In this document: in pieces, positions 8,217 to 19,028 of the stretch
Numbering within the stretch: the stretch's first letter is position 1
Layout of the letters: the number at the start of each line of letters is the position of its first letter
Origin: Pyropia yezoensis
Lineage: Eukaryota > Rhodophyta > Bangiophyceae > Bangiales > Bangiaceae
Direction of reading: 5' to 3'
DNA length: 64,000 nucleotides
NCBI GenBank assembly: GCA_009829735.1
Contig: CM020618.1
Span: forward strand, 13,002,568 to 13,066,567
Notes under the pieces: model-generated
What the model was told of the DNA's origin: nothing
The model's database searches: none
What the model saw: the letters and a program-made list of their open reading frames with translations, nothing else
Program-made: the position numbers and the translations under genes

Positions 8217-11072
8217 ATGCCGTCATCGTCGAACTCCTCCACCGAGCCTCCTGCCCAGGCGGATAAGCCCTCTGTTGAGCGGACGTTGTTCTCAGATCAA
8301 GATGTGCTGCAGGCGGAGACAGCTCTCCACGTCGCCGCCGACCATGGGCTTGGCGTGAGCCGTGCCGCTGGTGCCGAGGCTCGTCGGGCGGCCGCCCTCC
8401 AAGCTGAGATGGAACGCCTGCAGCTCTCCTACGATGCTGCCACGGCGCCTGACGAACGCACGCGGCGCAGGCTGACCCGGGCGGCCCTGGCGACGCGCCG
8501 TGTCCCTGTCCCCGGGTGGGCCCTGCAGGGGGGTCAGTACTGGCCGATGAGCCCCGCCGACATCAATCAACGCCGGGTCGTTCAGATGCTGTCGCTGAGA
8601 CTTTCTCCTGTGGACCTACCGTCGGCCGCTCTCACTGCTGCCAAGGTCGTGGCGGCCGACGCCGCTTCTCTGCCGCCGCGCCCTCCCCGTAGTGACGGTC
8701 AAGCCACTTGCTCTTCTCACCCGGCACCGGCCGTCGTGCCCGCGGTGGCGCGTGTACCGTCCACACCCGTGGGGCTTTCCTTTTCGGTGCCCCCGCGTCC
8801 GTCGGCTTCCCCCGCCGCGTCCTTGGACAGCTCTGATGTTGGTGGGCTGTGGGACACGGACTCGGCGCTTAGACGTGAACCCCCTCCCGTCGCGGCGCCG
8901 CCGCCTGCACCAAGCGTCGATGCCCGCGCTCCCGCGCCGCCGGAGCCTGTGCGTGCTCTACGTGTGATTGGTGGTGGCCTTCCCGGTCTGCCCAGCGGCG
9001 CCCAGACGCACGTCCCGTCTACGCTTGGCGCATCTTCTCCTACCTCAAGTGTACTCCCCGTCGCATCCCCACCGGCATGGTCTCCCGACGGCCATGTCCA
9101 CGGCGGTCCTCGTCCGTCTGCGGTGGCTGGACACGCTGCCGTGCACCTCCCGTCTCCCAGTGGACATAGTCATCCTTACGGGGGTGCTTCGCACGCGGGT
9201 GCACCGTGCGGCGGTGCACCGTATGGAGCTGCCGCCCCTTGGGGGGGCGGTAGTCACGGTGGTGCCATTCCGTGGCCGTCTACTTCTTGGGCTGGCCACG
9301 CCCCCCTGAGAGCCGTCGGTGGTGGCGACCACCATTGGGGCGGCGGTCCCGGCTGGGCACCTTGGGGTGGGGCCGGTGGCGTGGGCTTGAAGGGGACCTG
9401 GCCTGTGCCGGCGCCACCCGCTCCCGATGCTGGTAGCCGGTCGGTTTCTCATACGTCCGTCTCGGCTCCCGCTTGAGGCGGGCCCGACGGTTTTTCGGCC
9501 TACCAGCGCCGCACTCGCGTGTGGCTACACACGTGCAATCTTCCCGCCTAACAACATGGCGGTGCTCTTCTACTGTCCTTGACCGGGCTGGCCGCTGAGA
9601 GCGCGCAGCAGGTTCCCGATTCAACGCTCTTCTCTGTTGTTGGAGCCATTGCGCGTCTTCACCACCTGCGTGAGAGCTTTGACGCGCCAGCGTCCGTCAA
9701 GCTCGACTGGGCTTCGGAAGCCCTACACGCGTGTACGCGCGGGAGCGGCACCATGTCTGCCTACATTGTCGAGTTCCGCACGGCGGCCATCCGCTGTGCC
9801 ACGTCTGGCGGTGCTCTTCCGGACCAGTACCTACGCGGCCTCATATTGCGGAACGCCGGCCTGTCGCACGAGCAGCAAGTCGTGGTCCAGGTCACCGCTA
9901 ACTCCTCGGCTGCTGTGCCCAACAACCCATCCGTAGCCGAGACGGTCGCGGCGCTGTGTCGGCTTCACGGCGTTGTCAGACCTGCGTCTTGGTCAGGCAC
10001 CACGCCTTCCATCACCCTCACGACGGCTGAGCATGCCGCAATGGTCGCTGCCGGGGAGCAGCGCCGTCGTGCAGGGGGTCTCATTATTTGCTGGCAGTGC
10101 CATGAGCCCGGACACGTCCGGTTTAACTGTCCGGACCGACCACGGCGGGACGATGCCGCGGCCCCAGCGCCCCCTCCCGCAATTGATGGGCCCGCCTCTG
10201 TGCCCGCCGAGGCGGCGGCCGTTGCGCCTGCTGCAGCGGGGGGTCCTGCCGGTGCCATGGCTCCTGCTCGTGGCCAGGGGGCTGCTGCGGCCAACCCTCA
10301 TCGGGTCATGCTCGCCGCCGCTGTCGATGCGCCGGTTGACCCGGCTCCTGTTTGGGCGGACTGCCCCATTCTGGTCTCACATGCCTCCGCTAGCGAGACT
10401 GTCCTGAACGCGTCCGTCTGTGCCGTTGGTGACGCCATCGTGGATCCTGGCGCGACGGCAACCGTCGCCGCGGCTGACTGGCTCCAGACGTACGTCAACC
10501 ATCTGCACCCTTCGCTTCAAGCCTGGGTGACGACCGCGCCTGCGTCTGTCAACTTCCGGTTTGGCGATCACCGCACAACTTTGTCCGAGCGGCACTACGT
10601 CATCCCTATCTCTCTCAACGGGGCTATGAGGCAGCTCAGGACTTACGTAGTTCCGGGCGGGCTGCCGCTGCTGTTCAGCCGACCGGCCTTAGTCTCTGCG
10701 CGCGGTGTCATCGACTTTGAGGACAACATGCTCTTCCTCAAGGACAGCCGGGTGACCGTCCGTCTCCCTGTGAACGCCACGGGTCACCTCACGTTGAACC
10801 TGTCCCCGCCGTCACCTAAGTCAACATTGACTGTGACTACCCGAGCGTCGGCTGACCGGCAATGCTCAGCGCCGTCCGCCCCGCACAAGGACCCTCCACC
10901 AACCAGCCCCACGGCCCAGCTGAGCTCCGTGTCCGCTGGCACTGCCCCTGGCCGCCCGCCGGCGTCAGTTGACGCCGCAGCGGAGGGCGTCCCGGAGCCT
11001 GTACGGCCGTCCGAGGAGATGTCTCCGCCCAACGCGCGCGCCGCTCTGCGTGGCACTGACTCCACCCAGTAA
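8217..11072 (+). pseudogene. copia gag and protease region
   Basis: The first ATG in the element frame is at 8217 (MPSSSNSS). The Gag part has a helical N-terminal region, then a Pro/Gly/His-rich stretch to a TGA at 9474-9476. A second stop, TAA, is at 9549-9551. After these, the capsid-like segment continues in the same frame (AIARLHHLRESF, SAYIVEFRTAAIRC). A CCHC zinc knuckle lies at 10089-10130 (CWQCHEPGHVRFNC). The aspartic protease follows with Asp at 10443-10445 in the context VDPGATA, where the family normally has D-S/T-G; Pro at the second position is atypical. The block closes with TAA at 11070-11072. Without stop suppression only truncated Gag could be made. Confidence 0.88.
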
Positions 11073-12374
11073 CTTGCTGCAGGGCCGAATCTTCCTACGG
11101 TCCTGTCTCGTCTTCACCGCACGTATGCTCATCCAGGTGCCGAGCGCCTTCTGCAGCTGCTTAAGGACGCCGGCTGTATGTCACCTGGTCTGTCCCAAGC
11201 CGTCCAGCGGGTGACGGACACCTGCGATGTGTGTCGGGCGACCCGCTCCCGACCCCTCCGCTCGGTGGTCACCACGCCTCGTCGTTCCGCGTTTAATGAC
11301 ACACTGGCCATCGACCTCGCTGAGCTTGCCGGTCGTGGCCAGTTTCTCCATGCCGTAGACCTCGGCACGCGCCTTTCCCGGTGCGTCATTGTGGGCGACG
11401 AGGAGGCTACGACAATTGTCCGTGCTTTGCTGTCGCCTTGGGTGTGCGTGTACGGCGCCGCCCGTTGCCTCCTTATGGATCCGGGCAGAGAGTTTCACAA
11501 CTCTCTCCTGCGCATCTTCGCCGAGCGGTTCAACATTGCGGTGTACGTCCCGGCTGCCCAGTCTGCTTGGAGCAGCGGCATCTGTGAACGACACAACGGT
11601 GTCGTCAAACACATGGTCGTCTGTCTCGCCGCCGACTACCCTTCGGCAAGTTTCCAAGAGCTTCAGGACCACGCCTGCTTCGCTAAGAACTCTCTGTCGG
11701 TGCACGGGTGTGCCTCGCTATTCCAGCTGGCCACGGGGTCGCAGCCTCGTGTGCCATCGGCGCTCTCCGACGCAATGCCGGCCATGCAGGCCGGCCACCT
11801 ACCCAAGCAGGAGGACTTGGCCAGGACAGTGGCCATGCTGGCGGCGTCCCGCGCCGCCTTCTCCCGCGCCGAAGCCAGCCAGTCCGTTCGTCGCGCACTC
11901 AACCGCCGAGTCCCTGGGGACCCTGGCCGTGTCTACCAGCCGGGAGGCGTCGTGCGCTACTGGGAGCAGTCGCAGTCGACACTGCGTTGCGGCATGCACG
12001 GGCCCGCAGTGGTTGTCTCCCAAGACGGGCGGGTGGTGCGGGTGCGCCATGGTGGCGCTTACAAGACGCGAAACGCCTCAGATGTTCAGCCATTCCACGG
12101 GCCTGATCCTGCTCCCTCACCAGCCGCGGACACGGGTGTTGTCGGCGCGGCGCTCTCTGCTCTTCGACAGGCCGCTGCGCCTCCCGGCTCTGCGCCGGCC
12201 GCTACGCCTGTTCCCGCTGCGGCGGCTGTGGCCCTGGTCGTCGACGGTGTCGGTCGCGCCACTACCCCCGCTGACGCGCCAGCGTGTCTCGTTACGCAGG
12301 GTCGGCTGCTTGCCGACGCGGCTGACACGGCGGACATTGCGGCACGTGCCGTGCCTGCCACTCTCGTCGCGTGA
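11073..12374 (+). pseudogene. copia integrase region
   Basis: The frame continues after the TAA at 11070. A pre-integrase zinc-binding segment (HRTYAHPG, then CDVC) is at about 11112-11250. The catalytic core has its Asp at 11313-11315 (AIDLAEL), its second Asp at 11478-11480 (LMDPGREF) and its Glu at 11586-11588 (GICERHNG), so all three residues of the DDE triad are kept. The C-terminal part is Ala/Pro-rich. A TGA at 12372-12374 ends the block, and the next codons read on into reverse transcriptase in the same frame. There is no separate promoter or start, so it is part of a polyprotein. Confidence 0.9.
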
Positions 12375-13718
12375 GCCAAGCGGGACGAGGGCTACGAGGC
12401 ACTCATTACGCACTCCGTCCTGGTTACCCGCCGCGAGATGCGCGCGCGTACCGAGGTGGCAGCATCCGTGGCCGGCACTCGATTTGACCAGGCCAAGAAG
12501 GCCGAGCTGCTGGCCTGGATAATGCAAGGGGCGTACACGGAGGTCCCCTTTACTGGGCAGCGCGTTTTGAGCACTCACTGGGTTCTGAACGCGAAGCCCG
12601 CCGCTCTCCCAGGCCTGCTTCCTCGGCTTAAGGCGCGCCTCTGTGCGCGCGGCAACGAAGAGGCCGACAAGGACAAGGTCGACAGCTTCTCGCCTAAGGT
12701 CTCGCACTCCACCGTCCGCCTCCTCCTCATCCCCTTGGCAACCAACGGGTGGGTGCCCCATACGGTTGACGTCTCTACGGCGTTCCTACAGGGCATGCTC
12801 ATTGACCGCCTGCGCCCCGTCTTTGTCCGCCCTCCTTCAGAGGCCGAAGTGCCTCCGGGGGTCATCTGGCAGCTCGCCAAGTGCGTCTACGGACTGGTGG
12901 ACGCCCCTCGTATGTGGGCAGAGCGCGTCTACGCCCTCCTGCGCAAGATCGGCGCCGAGCGGGCCGCCGGCGACGCTGGCCTTTTCGTTCTCCTGCAAGG
13001 GGGTCGCGTCATCCTCGCGGTGGCGGTCCATGTCGACGACTTTCTTTACGGCGGCTCGCCGGCGGGTTTGGCGCTCTTTGAGCGCGAGCTCAAGGCGGCG
13101 TTTTCTGTGGGTCCCGTGGAGTTCGGCACGTTTGCCTTCACTGGACTGGCCATCTCTTTTTCGGCGGGCTCGGGCTCTCAAACGGCCAGCGTCTGAATCA
13201 ACCAGCAGGCGTACGTCGACAGCATCGATGACATCCCTGTGCCGGTCACACGTGCGTACACCCTCAGTGCTGCTGTAACCACTGACGAGCTGACGCTCGA
13301 CCGACGAGCAACTGGAGTCCTGCTGTGGGCTGCCGGTCAGGCCCTGCCGCACCTGGCGTGTGGTGCTGCCGTCCTCGCTCGCCACTTTAGGCACGCATTG
13401 GTGGCCGACCTTGTCCGCGCAAACAAGCTTATTGTGTCGGCGCGCTGCTCCCGGGACATGGGCCTTTGCATGCGGCCTGCGGGTCCGGGAGTCTGCCTCT
13501 ACCTGTTCACAGACTCCTCTGACGTCAGCCTGCGGTCTACCTTGGCGCAGACTGGCTTCTCCTTCTTTCTTGGCCAGGCCGCCGGGGTAGTCGCGGCTCG
13601 CGGTGCCGCCGCCTCAATCGCTGACGGGGCCAATGCTCACCTTGTGGCCTGGGGCTCTCACCGCCAGCGTCGTGTAACGCCCAGTTCTTTTGCAGCGGAG
13701 GCCTTCAGTCTTCTCTAA
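12375..13718 (+). pseudogene. copia reverse transcriptase and start of RNase H
   Basis: The RVT_2-type polymerase has the sequence KARLCARG early, VDVSTAFLQG in the middle and the catalytic VDD at 13032-13040 (HVDDFLYGG). A TGA at 13194-13196 falls between palm and connection, and the frame goes on as INQQAYVDSI. RNase H begins about 13500 with TDSSDVSLRST and reaches the conserved SSFAAEAFSLL just before TAA at 13716-13718. All residues needed for polymerase chemistry are visible, but the two stops split the protein. Confidence 0.9.
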
Positions 13719-13783
13719 GGGCCTCTCGTCGCCTTGGTCGTCGCGGACGTCGCGGGCCTTCTGCTGCTTGGCCGCGCGGGGAG

Positions 13784-14050
13784 GGTCTGTCCTTGCACGC
13801 GTTTATCGACTCACGGTCGCTCTAAGACTCCCTGACGTCGTCGTCGGCCACGGGCTCTAAAGAGGTCCGTGCGGCCATTGCCGACTCGCGCGACCATCTT
13901 CGTGTTGGCACCCTCGCCTCCGTGACCTGGCTACCGGCGCATCTCCAACTCTCGGATGGCCTCACCAAGCCTAACGGCGCGGCCTCGCTGCGCGCGGCGG
14001 TCGCTACGGGTTGGCTTCCGCTGCCCGCCTCATCCTGCGTGACAAAGTCC
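13784..14050 (+). pseudogene. copia RNase H C-terminal end, shifted frame
   Basis: The last part of RNase H reads in a different frame from the rest of pol: IDSRSL, a TAA at 13823, then VTWLPAHLQLSDGLTK. The last motif matches the copia consensus W-x-P...DxLTK. A single indel between 13719 and 13784 explains the shift. The frame runs on toward the 3' LTR with no recognisable domain. Confidence 0.8.
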
Positions 14051-14233
14051 GCGTCGGGCGCCTATGGGTCGCGCTCGTGGTACTGCTCTTCCCCGCTGCT
14101 GGTATTCTTCCCGTCGCCTTCCTCTTCCTTTGTCCGCCTTGCGCCGCAGCTCCCGCGCTGCCGGTACTGGAGTATGGGCTCCAGCACACTGGCCGGTCGC
14201 GGGACCGTCCCACGGCCAAGACTCGGATCGGGG

Positions 14234-14252
14234 TATGGGGAGCAATGGGGAG
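14234..14252 (+). other. Polypurine tract of copia element
   Basis: The sequence atggggagcaatggggag abuts the first base of the 3' LTR, where plus-strand synthesis starts in LTR elements. It is interrupted by single pyrimidines. Confidence 0.7.
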
Positions 14253-14371
14253 TGTGAATTGGAACTGTAATTGCCCACCGCCGCCGGTGGGCGGCAGTAT
14301 ATTATGGAGAGATCTTCCCGGACGGGCGGGTCGGTGAGGATCGGTAGAAAGATAGAGCACCGATTCTCACA
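14253..14371 (+). repeat. 3' LTR of copia element
   Basis: This is the 119-bp partner of 7915-8033, with the same ends and length and 12 substitutions. It is followed at 14372-14376 by GCGCC, the right copy of the target duplication. Confidence 0.95.
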
Positions 14372-14376
14372 GCGCC

Positions 14377-17300
14377 CGCTGGCTGTGTGGACGGCTTTGT
14401 GTGTCGCCGCCTGTTGCGGTGGTGGTCCCAGTGCCAGCCGGCTCACTGACGCTAGTGGGGAGGGGGAGGGCGGACGGGGTGGCGGCAGGGGAGCACGGCT
14501 GAAGATATAGGTTTTTAAGGGGCAAGGACGCACGCTCATCTCGACCTTGATCGCTTTCAAAAGAGAGAGCGCTATGGAGAGGAACATGCCCGGCGCGGCC
14601 GAGGCTACCCGGCGGGGCGCTCGGCCCCACACCCTCGTCAAGGCTCTACTCGGCTGCTGCGGACCGCGCCGCTGTCTCTGCCGCTGCCGCCGTCGCTGCC
14701 GCTGCCGCTACCGCCGCGCCGCTGACGCTGCCGCGCGGGACAACCGGGGCCGTCGACTATTCCCCCGCCCTGCTGCGGTCCCGCACGTATCGCGGGGGGG
14801 CCACAGTAACCGCCGCCCACCCGCGCGTGCGCGCGGGGTAGGGCGACGTGGGTCAAGGCGGGGCGGGGTGGCCGCGCTTTAGCGTTAGTCACGCACAGTG
14901 CTCCCTGTCTGTCCATCGTCATCAGTCACGTTTTTTGAATGAGAAACACACTTCTGAGCGCAATCTGAGCGCGCCTGATGTGTATCACTGAGCTGTTCCC
15001 GTGAGGTTTGGATACGGCATCATGGTGACTCGTCAATGATGCGGCATCAAGTGATGCGAGGATGATCAGTCTCCGCTGAACCAATAGACAATACGCATTT
15101 TATTTTTGAGAGGAGCACCCGTGCAGCTCTGGTGGCTACGGACTCGTGCACCTGACCGGACAGCCTCTGCGCGGCCGCCACCCAGACCGCTCCACCCACA
15201 GCATCTGCGGCAGCAAAGCTCTCCCCTCCCGCGCTGGCGGCGCCGCGCACGGCCACGGCCGGCAGCGCGACGCCGCCCTCGAGCTCCACCGGCCCTACAT
15301 CACCACAGGTAGTACGGCGCCCCGCACAAACAGCGCCAGCCCATCGCCACTGCCGGCAGCGCGGCGCCATCGAGCCAGAGTCGCTGCCATTCAGGACCAG
15401 GCTGGGCGTACGGCACCTATTCGCCCCACTAGTGGTGTAGCGCCACCACCAACGGCCGCGCGGCGTCCCCGCCTCCGCAGGCGGCGCGGTACCCATATGG
15501 GCACCCTCACCGCCCAATGAGCAGGCTAGAGGAGATAGAAATAGAAAGATCACAAATTACTGAGCTGAACAGGCAGCGCACACAGGAGGCGTCACCAAAG
15601 TACACACACGTCATAGCACAAGCCCGCTACCTCCACAGGGATCGCATAAGTAGAGGTGCTCGTTCACAGTCGCAGTCACTTCGGCAAGTCGAAGGCGATG
15701 GCGACGACCATCGCATCTCCCCCGCCTCCAACTCCAACCATCCCCCCCCGCACTCTTCTCCGCAGTCCCCCGCCCATCCTGCCGCACCTCCACTCTACAC
15801 CTCTTGCACGCCCGCTCTCCCCACCCCCCCGTCAAGCCCGCATCTTACCTGGGAATCCCCATCCCCGTGTGGCTCCCCGACCAGCAGATGAAGGACCTGC
15901 AACTCCCACTCCCCTCATCGCGATCGCCAGCAGTGGTAGAGGGGAGTCGGACACTTAGCGATGCTGCCGAGGGTGTGATGGTTGGAGAGAAGGGAGTGCA
16001 GGAAGTAACGATGATGGTGACGGCAGTGATGGAGAAGGTGGTGGTCATTGTCACAGTCACGGCGGCCGTGGCAGTGGCGGTGGCGACAGGGGTGACGGTG
16101 GGGGTGGTGGTTGCAGTTGTGGCTGTGGTGGGGGTGGCGGAGGAAGTGCACGTTGCGGCTGTGCAGAGGAGGGGCGGCCCACTGTCAGTGAGCGCCTGCG
16201 GGGCGGTCACGGGCACTGCTGCGGTGCCCCAGGGCGTTATGTGGTCCCCCCAAGAGGGACTCCAAGACACCTCCCTGAGTCCCTGAAAAGGGGGACTGTC
16301 CCGCAGGCTCAAGGCACCGCACGGAGGGTTCCTGATGACAGACTGTCTCGCAGCCCAGGTTCTTTACCGTCGCCGAAGGGCAGCGGCCGATGAAATGGCG
16401 GTGCACAGATCGCACTTGCGACTGGGAAGCCTCGCTCACCTGATCACCTTTGAGCGAGGTCTGATGCGCATCAGTGGCCGTATCAAAACTTAATTTGGAG
16501 CGCCCACAGCGCTCAAGGATGTTGATGCGCGTCTTGAGCGAAAAAACGCGCCTGGTGACGATCGTGTGTGTGCTTCCCGAGGCACGAAGCCGAGCGAAAA
16601 GGGTCGACGTGCGCACTTTACCTGGCCCTCAGCAGGAACAGTGGAGAATAGCAATGGCGGGTCACGTTCTGGGTGGTCACGGCAGCCAAGACAACCGGGT
16701 ACGCCTGGATGGATGGTCGAGAAGCGGACGCATGCACAGTGGGGCGGGCCCACTGGACCTCAACCGAATCCTCTGAGGACCTCAATTGCGGTGCGCGGAA
16801 GGCAAGACCTCCCAGGAGAAGAATTGCGACATGCAGAAAACGTCCTCAGACCCGAAAACCCCTGTGAGACCATGGGGGCGATCAGGAGCTCCTGTGAGTC
16901 ACCTCTGTGTGAGCTTTCTGTCATGACCTGGTACAGCATAGGTCATACAGACGTGTCGCGAAGACCTATCTATATCTTCATTTTAGTCCCCCCTTGCCTG
17001 CTAAGATGTCATTGGGGCTCCAATTGCACAAGCGCCACCAGTGTTCGCTGACAGTGTCTTGCCCTGGTGCGCTTTTTTTGTGTCAGGTGAACGGGCCCGC
17101 CTCCCCTCCCTTCTGTGGCCCCAGCTGGGAGAACTGCGGGGGGGGGGGGGGGGGGGACTGGGGGGAGACACCGCCGCCGCCTCCCCCGCATGCCGCCGCC
17201 ACTGCCGCCACCCTCCCCGCCGTTGACGGCCGCCGTGGGTGCGCGCCCGCCCGCGGCCGCGGGTGCACGCCCGCCGGCCGCCGCGGGTCGCCTCCCGCCC

Positions 17301-18030
17301 CGCCACTGCCGGCGGGGCTCTCTACACGCAAGGACGCGCCGGGTTCCGCCGCGGCGCTGGGCCGTTGCCCCCTGTATCTCCCATTGCCGGAGATGCAGCA
17401 CTGGCGTCGCTGCCGCCGCCGCCGCTGCAGCTGAACCCGCCGGGCCGTATTTGCTGCTGGCGCTGCTCGAGGACCGGATGCTTTGGGGGGGGAGGGGGAG
17501 CGGTGCTCCCCGGGCGTGCGTGAGCAGGTTGAGCGACACGCGGTCAAGGTGTGTTGCCGCCCTGCCAGCTGGCTTGGGCGCCTGGCGTACTCTTTTTTTT
17601 TTTTTTTTTTGAAGTGGTGGAGATGGCCCTTGGGGTCGGAGTGGGTGGGGCCGTGGGGCGATTGGGGGTGCTGCCCAGCTGGTGCCGGGTGGTTCTGTGC
17701 TGCGACTGACGCATCCATGAGTGTGTCCTCGCGTACGACTGGCGGTGCTGCAGCTATTTTGTATCTTGCGGCCATCCCCTTTTTACCCGTCCTTCCCCCC
17801 CTGTGTTCACTTTCTTTCACTCCCCACCTCCCTCATCTCCCCTTCACAGGTCAAGACCTTTTCGTGGAAAGATAAGCCGGATCACCCTCCTCGCGCGCCC
17901 AGGTACGTAGCTCGGGGGGGAGCAAGCTTGTGGGTGCGGGGGGGTGCCGGAAGGTGCGCGGTGCGGGGGCGGGCTTATCAGCGATGGCGGGAGAGCTGGT
18001 GGGTGGTGCCACGTTGTTTCCTGGAGCGTG
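14377..18030. other. Non-coding or unrecognised DNA
   Basis: I find no convincing gene here. Open frames exist on both strands, but they are low complexity: Arg/Cys from GCC/TGC repeats near 14660-14720, and Val/Ala from a GTG-rich stretch at 15980-16160. A 20-T run sits at about 17591-17610. A CG-rich stretch at 17130-17430 includes an 18-G run. The 16280-16990 part has lower GC and more complex sequence, but no family could be named. Confidence 0.5.
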
Positions 18031-18132
18031 TGTATGAGTGGGCGGTGGAAGGGGAGAAGGGTTGCGCCCATGATGGAAGTGTGTATAAGTGGGCGGTGAG
18101 AGGGGAGAAAGGTTGCGCCCATGATGGAAGCT
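18031..18132 (+). repeat. 51-bp tandem duplication
   Basis: Two head-to-tail copies (18031-18081 and 18082-18132) share the core GGTTGCGCCCATGATGGAAG and differ at a few positions. There is no coding signal across them. Confidence 0.85.
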
Positions 18133-18614
18133 GACATGCTGCCAATCCCCATTGCTGTCTCTGTTGTGGCTGTGTGACGTGCACGACTGTCTTCTCTGCT
18201 TGCCTATGGCTCAGCGTAGAGCAACGTATAAACCGATCCCCTATACCCTCAGCGGTAGCGAGGAGTATTTAGCAGTTGGGTGTAGACGTGGTTGATACAA
18301 TCGCGATGCCTGCGGTAATAGGTCATGACAAAATGGTGGGGCGAGGCGTCGAAGGAAGGATGTAACCCAAGATGGAAGGAAGGTTGCGCGATTTTTAGGA
18401 AGGATACTCCTCGCACAGCCCCGAAAGTACAGCGAAATGCACATCTACATGAACATGGGCATGAATATGGGCTATGGACACAGATGGCACCCATGCCGGA
18501 ATCCCCGAACCAGTGTGCGGCAGACGGGCCGCTGGCGTCACGAGACAGCGTCCCCCCCCGCGCGCGCGCGTGAGCCCACCGCACGCCTGGCCCCAACGCA
18601 GCACGCGTGCGCGC

Positions 18615-19028
18615 CGCGCAGGGCGGGGGGGGGGGGGGGGGACGGGGGGGGCGGGGGGGGGGGGGGCGGGGCGGGGGCGGGGGGGGGGACGGGGGGGGGG
18701 AAGTGGCCCAGCTTGGGCTTCGATGACTGTGCCATCGCATCCGCCCCCCCCCGAACCTGTGATTCGGGCCCATCCGCGCATATGTATCGTCCACGGCAGC
18801 GCGTGCGTTGTTGGGTGGCGCGGCGGCGCAGCTGTGGGGGGGGGGGGGGGACGGGGGGGGGGAGTGGCCCAGCCTGGACTGCGATGACTATGCCTGCGGA
18901 CCCGTCCCCCCCCCCACCCGCTGGTTTGGGCCCATCCGTGCATATGTATCGTCCACGGCAGCGCGTTCGTTGTTGTGTGGCGTGGCGGCGCGCGCTGCGG
19001 GGGGGGGGGGGGGACGGGGGGGGCCTCC
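18615..19028 (+). repeat. ~161-bp tandem unit with long G-tracts
   Basis: Two copies of a unit of about 161 bp begin near 18702 and 18863. Each carries a segment around CATATGTATCGTCCACGGCAG and a run of 13-20 G broken by one AC. A third G-run block (from 18621) precedes them. The G-strand is plus and has strong G-quadruplex potential. No gene was recognised. Confidence 0.8.

Larger units (their letters stand above)
7915..14371 (+). mobile_element. Ty1/copia LTR retrotransposon, complete structure, decayed
   Basis: The element of 6457 bp has two 119-bp LTRs that start TGTGAATTGG and end TCTCACA, a primer site directly after the left LTR, a purine tract directly before the right LTR, and GCGCC on both flanks. 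The order gag, protease, integrase, reverse transcriptase, RNase H is that of Ty1/copia. The two LTRs differ at 12 of 119 positions by my alignment (8 transitions, 4 transversions), so the insertion is old. The coding region is in a single frame from 8217 to 13718 but carries in-frame stops at 9474, 9549, 11070, 12372, 13194 and 13716. One frame change follows, and another stop at 13823. It is non-autonomous unless stops are read through. Confidence 0.95.

Noticed and set aside
9549-9551. Stop read as the end of a genuine separate gag gene
   Set aside because: The capsid-like segment and zinc knuckle continue in the same frame beyond it, so this is more likely an interruption than an authentic gag end.
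15804-16286. Val/Ala-rich hydrophobic frame as a membrane protein
   Set aside because: It comes from a GTG/GCG low-complexity run with no other gene feature.
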